Both the position numbers and the translations under genes were made by a program. Positions 1 through 4,846 of a DNA stretch of 6,027 nt are shown here, in pieces. Each line of letters starts with the position of its first letter. The stretch's first letter is position 1. Location: contig CAUJFK010000382.1 of the NCBI GenBank assembly GCA_963169175.1, positions 1-6,027 on the forward strand. The letters are read 5' to 3'. This DNA is from Acidobacteriota bacterium (lineage in GTDB: Bacteria; Acidobacteriota; Blastocatellia; Pyrinomonadales; Pyrinomonadaceae). Below the pieces are notes generated by a model, which made no database searches, was not told where the DNA came from, and saw only the letters and a program-made list of their open reading frames with translations.

Positions 1-37
1 GTAGCCCCACGTGAAGCGAAGCGAAACGTGGGGTTAG
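1..37 (-). repeat. 37-nt terminal hairpin unit, copy A
   Basis: The stem CCCCACGT (5-12) pairs with ACGTGGGG (26-33) and extends weakly to 2/36. It closes a 13-nt loop, gaagcgaagcgaa. Read on the minus strand it begins CTAACC, ends GGCTAC and has the same 6+6+13+6+6 layout as copy B at 157-193. The inner stem differs between copies (CCACGT/ACGTGG here), so pairing is kept while the sequence is not. Confidence 0.75.
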
Positions 38-53
38 TCGAGCCTAAATCTCA

Positions 54-140
54 AAGCCCGTGTAACGGGCGGCAGGCATGCGCTAAATTATTGACATCAA
101 TAAAGTAACATGCCTCGCTGTCGCCCACTACGTGGGCTTA
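54..140. repeat. Inner inverted arms of the composite element
   Basis: The left hairpin GCCCGT-gta-ACGGGC (56-70) and the right hairpin GCCCAC-tac-GTGGGC (123-137) are each perfect 6-bp stems with 3-nt loops. Each belongs to a longer block. The left block reads AAGCCC, a 7-nt stem-loop core, then GGGCGGCAG and GGCATG. The reverse complement of the right block reads AAGCCC, 7 nt, then GGGCGACAG, a few extra bases and GGCATG. The two blocks are therefore inverted copies with paired substitutions in the stem. Confidence 0.7.
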
Positions 141-156
141 GTGTCTTGTTTTCATC

Positions 157-193
157 CTAACCACGGGTTCCGCTTTGCTCCACCCGTGGCTAC
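157..193 (+). repeat. 37-nt terminal hairpin unit, copy B
   Basis: CCACGGGT (161-168) pairs with ACCCGTGG (182-189) around a 13-nt loop, tccgctttgctcc. The unit starts CTAACC and ends GGCTAC. The loop matches the reverse complement of the copy A loop at 10 of 13 positions, and the outer six bases at each end match exactly. The inner stem is ACGGGT/ACCCGT, a coordinated change relative to copy A. Confidence 0.75.
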
Positions 194-237
194 TTTCTGC
201 CACTGCTCCGCAGTTTATGACAGTTTTGACCCAGCCT

Positions 238-286
238 CGTTAGCAAGGGCTTAACGTCCAACGCCTGTATTAGGCCCTTACTAACG
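238..286. repeat. 13-bp inverted repeat (hairpin)
   Basis: CGTTAGCAAGGGC (238-250) and GCCCTTACTAACG (274-286) are inverted copies with one mismatch, separated by 23 nt. The right arm lies inside the dispersed repeat at 270-300. The hairpin sits between the 193-nt element and the 3' end of the minus-strand YceI gene, which stops at 350, so it could also affect transcript ends there. It has no adjacent T-run on the minus strand that would make it a clear terminator. The remaining bases, 194-237 and 301-349, show only a small ACTGC-tcc-GCAGT hairpin at 202-214. Confidence 0.6.
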
Positions 287-300
287 CGCGGGCTTCGGTA
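270..300 (+). repeat. Dispersed repeat, copy 1 (TTAGGCCCTT...GCGGGCTTC)
   Basis: It begins TTAGGCCCTT, then after a short variable stretch reads ACGCGCGGGCTTC and ends GGTA. A second copy in the same orientation lies at 5644-5676, with TTAGGCCCTT, ACACGCGGGCTTC and TGTA in the same order and a 2-nt length difference. Two such matches 5.4 kb apart in one small window point to a genome-wide interspersed repeat. This copy forms the right arm of a hairpin; copy 2 has no visible left arm. Confidence 0.6.
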
Positions 301-349
301 GATCTAACCCTAATTGAAATATTACAACGGAACGAATCGGGCCTTTCCG

Positions 350-1021
350 CTATTCCGTCTTTGCCGCGGCGGGCTGCTTCGACATATTGGCCTCGATCTG
401 CAGCGTGATCTTAACGTCGTCAGACAGCTCCGCTGTTCCGTTTGGCAGATCCTTGCCGTAGTTGACACCGAAATCGCGACGATTGATGCTCGTCTCGCCG
501 GTCACGCCCATTCTGGTGCCGCGCTCGCTGCCGAGAAAGCCAGCGATCTGCACGGGGAATGAGATCGATTTGGTCACGCCTCTCAGTGTGAAATTGCCGG
601 TCACCATCAAGTTCTTCCCTTTCTTTTCAACCTTCGTACTCTTAAAGGTCAGGTCTGGGAATTTTTCGACATCAAAGAAATCCCCGGTGCGAAGATGCCG
701 GTCGCGCGGGGCAACGCCCGTATCAACGCTGGTCGTTTTTGCGGTAAATTCGACCGACGACTTCGTGACATCTTTCGCATCGTAATTGACCGTTCCGGTA
801 AAATCGCGGAAAAATCCGGGAACTTCGATCAGGCCCATATGCTTGACCTTAAAGCCGATAAAGCTGTGTGCCTTATCAAAATTATAGGCACCGGAATCAC
901 CGGTCTGGGCGGTGCCCACGAATCGTTCTGTGATCGTTGGTTCGATCGCGCTTACTCCAATGCCGACGTACGCGTAAACCGCAGCGACGGCTAATACACC
1001 TAAGGCTAAAACTCGTTTCAT
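350..1021 (-). CDS. YceI family exported protein (lipocalin-like, lipid-binding)
   Basis: This 223-residue protein has an N-terminal signal peptide (MKR followed by a hydrophobic stretch to about residue 22), with likely cleavage after VSA near residue 25. The remainder is a YceI domain: YNFDKAHSFIGFKVKHMG near the start, the conserved GFFRDFTGTV, an FDVEKFPDLTFKST segment, a GNFTLRGVTK block and, late, the INRRDFGVNYG signature. YceI proteins form a lipocalin-like beta-barrel, and characterised members bind polyisoprenoid or other amphiphilic ligands in the periplasm. The ligand here is unknown. The ATG at 1021 is fixed by a strong purine-rich Shine-Dalgarno 9 nt upstream. The stop is TAG at 350-352. 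It lies 58 nt downstream of another exported-protein gene on the same strand. The family call is firm and the function general. Confidence 0.93.
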   Translation of the reverse strand: MKRVLALGVLAVAAVYAYVGIGVSAIEPTITERFVGTAQTGDSGAYNFDKAHSFIGFKVKHMGLIEVPGFFRDFTGTVNYDAKDVTKSSVEFTAKTTSVDTGVAPRDRHLRTGDFFDVEKFPDLTFKSTKVEKKGKNLMVTGNFTLRGVTKSISFPVQIAGFLGSERGTRMGVTGETSINRRDFGVNYGKDLPNGTAELSDDVKITLQIEANMSKQPAAAKTE

Positions 1022-1030
1022 TAACGTAAC

Positions 1031-1056
1031 TCTCCTCCTCGACGAAACCTATTCTA
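1031..1056 (-). promoter_or_regulatory. YceI ribosome binding site and possible -10
   Basis: On the minus strand, GAGGAGGAGA (1040-1031) sits 9 nt before the ATG and is the strongest Shine-Dalgarno in the window. Just upstream, TAGAAT (1056-1051) is one base off a sigma-70 -10 box. No convincing -35 is visible, so the promoter is tentative while the ribosome binding site is solid. Confidence 0.6.
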
Positions 1057-1059
1057 CCC

Positions 1060-1080
1060 GGCGTATGCCTTGCACACGCC
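1060..1080 (-). terminator. Intercistronic 9-bp hairpin
   Basis: On the minus strand a 9-bp stem (GGCGTGTGC with GCATACGCC, one G-U pair) closes a 3-nt AAG loop. It starts on the last base of the upstream gene's TAG stop codon. It has no downstream U-run, so it is a candidate transcript-stabilising, attenuating or Rho-assisted structure rather than a classic intrinsic terminator. It separates the small secreted-protein gene from the YceI gene. Confidence 0.45.
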
Positions 1081-1487
1081 TACCTTATTGAAATTGTGAG
1101 GCTGAACCGTGCCGTCCGCGGCCGGCTGACCATTTTTTTTCGGACAAAAAGCAAATAATCACCACTCGCAGGCAGTTCGATAGCGCTGGTACGTGAACTG
1201 TCGAACTCAGTATCAAGATCTGCCTCAGGGCTGAAGACCCGATAATCAAAGAGACTAGTGTTCGACATCCTTATCAAAACCGTCTGTCCTTTTACCGCCG
1301 AAAATACGTATTCCATTTCCTGCGCGTTCGACAAGGTCCCGGTCAGTGTCATGCTTGACCTATCCCTTTCAAACTCGATCCGTTTCGGCTCGGCCTTGCC
1401 GCCCTGGGCTGGCAGTGTGGACGCGGCGAACAGGATGATCGCGGCAAAAAATAAACAGCGCATATTGGCGGCAGATATCAGGCGCAT
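1080..1487 (-). CDS. Small secreted beta-rich protein, PPC/PliG-like
   Basis: This is a 135-residue protein with a signal peptide: basic start, hydrophobic core CLFFAAIILFAAS at about residues 11-23, likely cleavage near LPAQ at 25-28. The mature part reads RIEFERDRSSMTLTGTL, then MEYVFSAVKGQTVLIRMS, a central DYRVFSPEAD, ELPASGDYLLFV and a C-terminal ARFSLTISI. That order (strand, 'GTL', 'Y.F.A..GQ...', 'P..GDY...V', 'A.FSLTI.I') resembles the small extracytoplasmic PPC-type beta-sandwich domain found in bacterial secreted proteins, some of them annotated as g-type lysozyme inhibitor (PliG-like). No enzyme motif is visible. The ATG at 1487 gives the longest protein; ATG at 1463 (residue 9) would also leave a signal peptide. 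Neither has a strong Shine-Dalgarno. It may share a transcript with the downstream YceI gene. Coding status is good; family assignment is moderate. Confidence 0.75.
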   Translation of the reverse strand: MRLISAANMRCLFFAAIILFAASTLPAQGGKAEPKRIEFERDRSSMTLTGTLSNAQEMEYVFSAVKGQTVLIRMSNTSLFDYRVFSPEADLDTEFDSSRTSAIELPASGDYLLFVRKKMVSRPRTARFSLTISIR

Positions 1488-1548
1488 GGCCTACTTTCTG
1501 GTAATATACACGCAAACGGCAAGTTTTAAAAAGGAGTTTCACAACAAC
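1488..1548. promoter_or_regulatory. Divergent start region with DinB-gene Shine-Dalgarno
   Basis: These 61 nt lie between the minus-strand secreted-protein start (1487) and the plus-strand DinB start (1549), so they should carry both promoters unless those lie inside the genes. AAGGAG at 1531-1536 is a clear plus-strand Shine-Dalgarno, 12 nt before the GTG, and decides that start. TATATT (minus strand, about 1512-1507) could be a -10 for the secreted-protein gene, but no matching -35 is evident. Confidence 0.5.
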
Positions 1549-2058
1549 GTGTATAAGCCCGAACCAAACGAATACAACCCATATTATTACAAGTACATCT
1601 CGCTTGTCGGCGAAACGGACATCCGTGCTACCTTTGTCGCACAGCCGGACGAATTGCGTGCCGCGGTCGCACCTCTACCTGAGGAAAAAGGCACGTTCGC
1701 CTATTATGAAGGCAAATGGACCATCAAGGAAGTGTTGAGCCACCTGATCGACGGCGAGCGCATCTTTGCCTATCGTATGCTGCGCATTTCCCGCGGCGAC
1801 GAAACACCGCTTGAAGGATTTGAACAAGACGGCTATATCGAGAATTCCAATGCGAATCACCGCTCGTTTTCTGACCTTCTGGATGAATTCGGGTTTTGCC
1901 GTAAGGCCAATGCTCTGATGCTCAATAACCTCAATTCGGATGCCTTGGCCCGCGTCGGTACCGCGAGCGGATCACCCGTCTCCGTCCGCGCCCTGGCCAA
2001 TATCTGCATCGGCCACGTCCGGCACCATTTAGCTATTTTGGAGGAGAGGTATTTTTGA
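1549..2058 (+). CDS. DinB family (DinB_2-like) putative metal-dependent protein
   Basis: This 169-residue protein has a four-helix DinB fold. Visible landmarks are the N-terminal PEPNEYNPYYYKYISLV, then GKWTIKEVLSHLIDGERIFAYRMLRISRGD (about residues 55-84), TPLEGFEQDGY, and the C-terminal GHVRHHLAILEERYF. His65 and the His156/His159/His160 cluster are placed where the superfamily binds a metal ion. The superfamily includes thiol-dependent S-transferases, among them the Bacillus bacillithiol S-transferase BstA/YfiT, which has a similar 'GGWTVRQVVHHLAD' segment. No substrate can be assigned here. The frame is open upstream to 1258, and ATG at 1486 would add 21 residues. I chose GTG at 1549 because it follows AAGGAG and because family members begin just before the PEP.EY motif. 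The stop is TGA. It is transcribed away from the secreted-protein/YceI pair. Confidence 0.87.
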   Translation: MYKPEPNEYNPYYYKYISLVGETDIRATFVAQPDELRAAVAPLPEEKGTFAYYEGKWTIKEVLSHLIDGERIFAYRMLRISRGDETPLEGFEQDGYIENSNANHRSFSDLLDEFGFCRKANALMLNNLNSDALARVGTASGSPVSVRALANICIGHVRHHLAILEERYF

Positions 2059-2119
2059 CAGTGTTGACCTTTGATATCTGTTCAAGTGCCGCTAGCTTGA
2101 GTAAGTGGAAATAATAAGA

Positions 2120-2163
2120 AAGAAAGGCCTTCGCCGAATTACATGCACGGCAATTCCTTTCTT
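2120..2163. terminator. Hairpin downstream of the DinB gene
   Basis: AAGAAAGG (2120-2127) pairs perfectly with CCTTTCTT (2156-2163). An inner GCCG/CGGC stem (2133-2136 with 2148-2151) lies within the loop. It starts 62 nt after the DinB stop codon. There is no T-run after it, so it is a plausible transcript-end structure but not a textbook intrinsic terminator. The surrounding 2059-2305 stretch is more AT-rich than the genes, and I see no other gene in it. Confidence 0.4.
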
Positions 2164-2305
2164 GTTCCAAAATTCAGATTCTTTCAACGTCTTTGGTGGT
2201 TGGCAACTATTTACCACAGAATCAGATGAAGAAAAATGCCGAATAAGATGAATAAGAATCGATGTCAATGGCAGTTTCAGACTTCCTCCAGTTGAAAAAC
2301 ACAGA

Positions 2306-2413
2306 ATGTCTCCAAAATCTGGCAAACCGATCGTATTGAAGCTTGAACCGCCCCAGCTTCGCGCGGCACATGTCGCCGGGGTTAGCGAGCTTGAGGATAA
2401 ATACGCTAGCTGA
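2306..2413 (+). CDS. Possible small ORF overlapping the flavoprotein start
   Basis: This ORF of 35 codons plus stop encodes MSPKSGKPIVLKLEPPQLRA followed by AHVAGVSELEDKYAS. Its TGA (2411-2413) overlaps the ATG of the FAD oxidoreductase in a TGATG arrangement typical of translational coupling. The frame remains open upstream to a stop at 2249-2251 but offers no further ATG or GTG. No good Shine-Dalgarno precedes the ATG at 2306. GC content rises inside this stretch compared with 2100-2300, consistent with coding. I do not recognise the family. It could be a real small protein, the tail of a decayed gene, or chance. Confidence 0.35.
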   Translation: MSPKSGKPIVLKLEPPQLRAAHVAGVSELEDKYAS

Positions 2414-3573
2414 TGATCTTCGACGCCGTTATCATCGGTGGCGGTGCCGCCGGGCTGTTTTGTGCGATCGAGGCGGGAAAGCGCGGGCGAAAGGTGCTTG
2501 TGATCGAGCATAACCCGCAGGTTGGCAAAAAGATCCTTATTTCGGGGGGCGGGCGATGTAATTTTACGAACCTCGCTACCGGCCCTGAGAATTTCATCTC
2601 CGAGAATCCGCATTTTTGCAAATCCGCTCTCGCCCGGTTTACGCCGGAAGACTTTATCCAACTTGTCCGCAAATACCGCATCGAATATTACCAGAAAAAG
2701 CTCGGCCAGTTGTTCTGCCGTGAAAGCTCCAGGCAAATTGTCGATATGCTTCTTGCCGAGTGCCGGCGGGCAGGTGTTGAGGTCAGGACCGGCGTCCGTG
2801 TCGATTCACTGACGCGGCCTGACGATTTCGAGATCAACACCGCGGCTGGAAAATTCAAAGCGAAAACGGTAGTTGTAGCCACCGGAGGATTGTCGTACCC
2901 GAAGGTCGGAGCCTCCGACCTTGGTTATACGATAGCCCGGCAGTTCGGCCTAGATCTCACGAAAACACGTCCTTCGTTGGTTGCTCTTGTGCGAAAGAAC
3001 GCCCCCAACGCCAAGGCCCTTGCGGGAATTTCACTTGATGCCGAAGTTTCGACCGGATCGCATTCTTTCCGGGAAAACATACTTTTTACACACCGCGGGT
3101 TGTCCGGCCCGGCAATACTGCAGATCTCGAATTATTGGACGCCGTCCGTACCTGTCGAGATCGACCTGCTCCCCGGTCAAAGTTTGCACGAGCTATTGAC
3201 AAAGGAGCGCCATCGTTCGCAGCGGGCCTCGAATTTTATTTCTGAATTGCTCCCGCACCGCTTTGTTGAGCGATTTGTCGAGGACAACTTTCCGGATAGG
3301 CCGCTCGACAAATTATCGGACCGTGAGATCGAATTCGCGGCCGCTGCCGTGCATAAATGGAACGTACAATTTTCTGAGACCGAGGGCCATGGCCGGGCTG
3401 AAGTAACGCTTGGAGGCGTTTCCACGCACGAACTTTCGTCGCAGACAATGGAGGCGAAAAAGGTTCCGGGCCTCTATTTCATTGGCGAGGTTGTGGATGT
3501 GACCGGTTGGCTGGGCGGCTATAATTTCCAGTGGGCATGGGCTTCAGGTTATGCCGCTGGACGTGATGTTTAA
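2413..3573 (+). CDS. HI0933/YhiN-family FAD-dependent oxidoreductase
   Basis: This 386-residue flavoprotein belongs to the HI0933-like family, often labelled NAD(P)/FAD-dependent oxidoreductase or aminoacetone oxidase family. The N-terminal dinucleotide-binding motif is IIGGGAAGLFCAIEA (about residues 7-21) with the acidic IE at the end of the second strand (31-32). Family signatures follow in order: GKKILISGGGRCNFTN (38-53), VVATGGLSYP (154-163), LFTHRGLSGPAIL (224-236), GGVSTHEL (334-341), and the C-terminal FAD-closing block GLYFIGEVVDVTGWLGGYN (353-371) with QWAWASGYAAG. The length is normal for the family and no key motif is missing. The true substrate is not established for most members. 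ATG at 2413 starts the Rossmann motif directly. The only upstream purine stretch (GAGG, 2393-2396) is 16 nt away, so translation may depend on coupling to the overlapping small ORF. The gene ends in its own terminator. Confidence 0.95.
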   Translation: MIFDAVIIGGGAAGLFCAIEAGKRGRKVLVIEHNPQVGKKILISGGGRCNFTNLATGPENFISENPHFCKSALARFTPEDFIQLVRKYRIEYYQKKLGQLFCRESSRQIVDMLLAECRRAGVEVRTGVRVDSLTRPDDFEINTAAGKFKAKTVVVATGGLSYPKVGASDLGYTIARQFGLDLTKTRPSLVALVRKNAPNAKALAGISLDAEVSTGSHSFRENILFTHRGLSGPAILQISNYWTPSVPVEIDLLPGQSLHELLTKERHRSQRASNFISELLPHRFVERFVEDNFPDRPLDKLSDREIEFAAAAVHKWNVQFSETEGHGRAEVTLGGVSTHELSSQTMEAKKVPGLYFIGEVVDVTGWLGGYNFQWAWASGYAAGRDV

Positions 3574-3581
3574 ACATTGAA

Positions 3582-3617
3582 GGGGAAGACGTCTCCCACT
3601 CCGTCTTCCCCCGTTTT
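3582..3617 (+). terminator. Rho-independent terminator of the flavoprotein gene
   Basis: GGGGAAGACG (3582-3591) pairs perfectly with CGTCTTCCCC (3602-3611) over a 10-nt loop, followed by CG and TTTT. It begins 8 nt after the TAA stop. The stem is strong but the T-run is short. Confidence 0.75.
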
Positions 3618-3971
3618 CGCGCCAGTTACAGGGCGTAACCGGCAGCGAAAAGCAAATAATATCACGCACTCTTAAAAAGAGCAAAACTTATTCTGAAGCA
3701 AAATTAAAGTTCTTGATCGTGGGATGCTCAAGTAGATTTTCAGGATGCCATAGTTTTTGATGGTTGTCAAACAATGCGCCCATACCGGCGGAGTTGATAG
3801 TGTGCTGTTCTTGGGATGCTCGACTCAAATTTTCATCTTGGCGTTTCTCTGCGGCTTTGCGACTCTGCGGGAAACTGGCCTTTACTTCACGCAAGGCTCG
3901 CCAAGCACGCAAAGAGTCTAGAAGTAAAGTACCCACAGGATCAGGACCTTATCGTGCAGTTCGAGGATGGC
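3618..3971. other. Convergent intergenic region, no gene supported
   Basis: This region of 354 nt lies between the 3' ends of the flavoprotein and the J-domain gene. It contains the repeat cluster at 3837-3929. It also has a loose duplication: TGGGATGCTC at 3720-3729 and 3812-3821, each followed 6-7 nt later by ATTTTCA. A minus-strand frame (3688-3936) is open for 82 codons, but its first half is simply the translated repeat, so I do not call it a gene. The part nearest 3690-3790 reads on the minus strand as LWHPENLLEHPTIKNFNFAS, which could be the remnant of a gene tail. Confidence 0.5.
3837..3929. repeat. Cluster of CTTTGCG-type short units in inverted halves
   Basis: The left half (3837-3873) reads CTTGGCG, CTCTGCGG, CTTTGCG, CTCTGCGG in series. 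The right half (3889-3912) carries the complement: ACGCAAGG, CTCGCCAAG, CACGCAAAG. The right half is also enclosed by a perfect 9-bp inverted repeat, CTTTACTTC (3880-3888) and GAAGTAAAG (3921-3929). Arrays of this 'cgcaaag' type occur as interspersed intergenic repeats in several environmental bacterial genomes (recall, not searched). No mobility gene is present. Confidence 0.6.
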
Positions 3972-4820
3972 CTATCTGAAATCCGAGATATCCATCCCGA
4001 ATTTTTCACGGACATATTCTTCCTGCGACTGGGTGACGTTCCTGAGATTTTCGAGCCGCCTTTCAGATTTTAGGATATGCGTCTTGGCCCGTTCGGCCAT
4101 CTGTTTCAGCATATCGCGGCCAGCTGCGGCCTCATCGGCAGCCTTTGTATTTAGGGCGAAAAGCTCGGTTGCAAAGGCGGAGGCTTTTTCTTCTTCGATC
4201 TCAACCAGCCGTTTTCTGATCTGAGCGACCTGACGGATCGCACGGACAAGCTGGTCACCGACGGACCCGCCGGTCACGGCCTCCGGGCTGATGCGAAGCT
4301 CGGCGGCGAGTTTTCGCAGACGCTCCTGATCGCCGGACGAATAGGCGCTGTTGAGTTCCGCCATCAAGCGATGCCGCCGCTCCTTTTCGGCTGTATCAAG
4401 CACCAGATCGGGATGAATGCTTCGGGCGAGTTCATGGTAGGCCTTTCGAGCTTCAGCTGTCGGCTCCCATAGCTCGGCCTCTTTTTCCTCAGCCGCTTTT
4501 GCACGGGCCGCTGATTCTTCGGCAAGGCGACGCAGCTCCTCGACCTTCTTTTTGATCTCTTCGTCATCGGGAACAAGCTTTAGCTCTTCTTCCGCTATTT
4601 GGGCATCTACCTCATCCTGCCGGGCGTAAAGGCGGCCTACCTCCATCGTGTACCGTGCCTCGAACCGCTCAAGTTCGGCGCTCAGGTCCGCTATCCTCTC
4701 CTCGGCATCGGCCAGCCGCTCTGCCAGCCGATCGACGATGCGCAGCTTTTTTGCAAGTTCAATTTCTTCAGGTGCGAGTTGGTCCATACGGCGGACGGCC
4801 TGGGGCGGTTTGCCTGGCAC
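3972..4820 (-). CDS. J-domain-like coiled-coil protein
   Basis: This 282-residue, highly charged protein has a central J-domain-like segment. Residues about 22-115 form a long predicted coiled coil rich in Glu, Ala, Arg and Leu. Residues about 122-173 read AYHELARSIHPDLVLDTAEK through MAELNSAYSSGD, with the diagnostic HPD at 136-138 and the usual helix ends. A second helical region (about 190-262) follows. J domains stimulate DnaK/Hsp70 ATPase. There is no Gly/Phe-rich region or zinc domain, so this is not DnaJ itself but a specialised, cytoplasmic class C-like protein. It begins 26 nt after the bshB1 stop on the same strand, suggesting one transcript. I give the GTG at 4820 as the longest start; ATG at 4787 (residue 12) is equally plausible, since neither has a Shine-Dalgarno. 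The stop is TAG. The client and link to bacillithiol are unknown. Confidence 0.87.
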   Translation of the reverse strand: MPGKPPQAVRRMDQLAPEEIELAKKLRIVDRLAERLADAEERIADLSAELERFEARYTMEVGRLYARQDEVDAQIAEEELKLVPDDEEIKKKVEELRRLAEESAARAKAAEEKEAELWEPTAEARKAYHELARSIHPDLVLDTAEKERRHRLMAELNSAYSSGDQERLRKLAAELRISPEAVTGGSVGDQLVRAIRQVAQIRKRLVEIEEEKASAFATELFALNTKAADEAAAGRDMLKQMAERAKTHILKSERRLENLRNVTQSQEEYVREKFGMDISDFR

Positions 4821-4846
4821 GCGGGTTTTCAGGCTGACGGCCTGTT

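Larger units (their letters stand above)
1..193. repeat. 193-nt near-palindromic composite hairpin element
   Basis: The two halves mirror each other around position 96. The outer units (1-37 and 157-193) are inverted copies of one 37-nt hairpin. Next come spacers of about 16 nt (38-53 and 141-156), then inner GCCC-type hairpins (56-70 and 123-137) followed by a related GGGCGRCAG...GGCATG block. At the centre is a 16-nt palindrome, TTATTGA-ca-TCAATAA (88-103). Stem bases differ between the left and right halves yet stay paired. This looks like a REP/BIME-like or MITE-like intergenic element. No reading frame of note crosses it. It may extend left of the window, which starts exactly at its first base. 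The element class is inference; the symmetry is directly visible. Confidence 0.75.

Noticed and set aside
1..300. CRISPR array or tRNA in the hairpin-rich left end
   Set aside because: The repeats are inverted rather than regularly spaced direct repeats, and no cloverleaf with a T-loop or anticodon arm can be formed.
462..994. Plus-strand frames within the YceI gene
   Set aside because: They are antisense shadows of a confidently identified YceI gene with signal peptide, full domain and strong Shine-Dalgarno.
1258..1548. Longer N-terminus for the DinB protein (open frame from GTG 1258 or ATG 1486)
   Set aside because: The extension is antisense to the secreted-protein gene and is not part of the DinB family. 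AAGGAG before GTG 1549 and the family's usual N-terminus support the short form.
2215..2260. 'ACCACAGAATCAGATGAAGAA' region as a degenerate interspersed 'accacagag' repeat
   Set aside because: Only the first eight or so bases resemble that repeat type. There is no second unit and no inverted half to support it.
2089..2395. GCTAGCTTGAG (2091-2101) and GCGAGCTTGAG (2385-2395) as flanking direct repeats of an insertion
   Set aside because: An 11-nt match with one mismatch and no terminal inverted repeats or transposase between them is within what chance can give.
2092..2736. 214-codon minus-strand frame across the intergenic region and the flavoprotein start
   Set aside because: Its N-terminal half is antisense to the strongly supported FAD gene and the rest covers AT-rich non-coding DNA. 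It has no recognisable domain and compositionally odd runs of Ser and Pro.
3688..3936. 82-codon minus-strand frame starting GTG
   Set aside because: About half of it is translation of the CTTTGCG repeat cluster. It has no Shine-Dalgarno or family resemblance. The tail is noted separately as a possible remnant.
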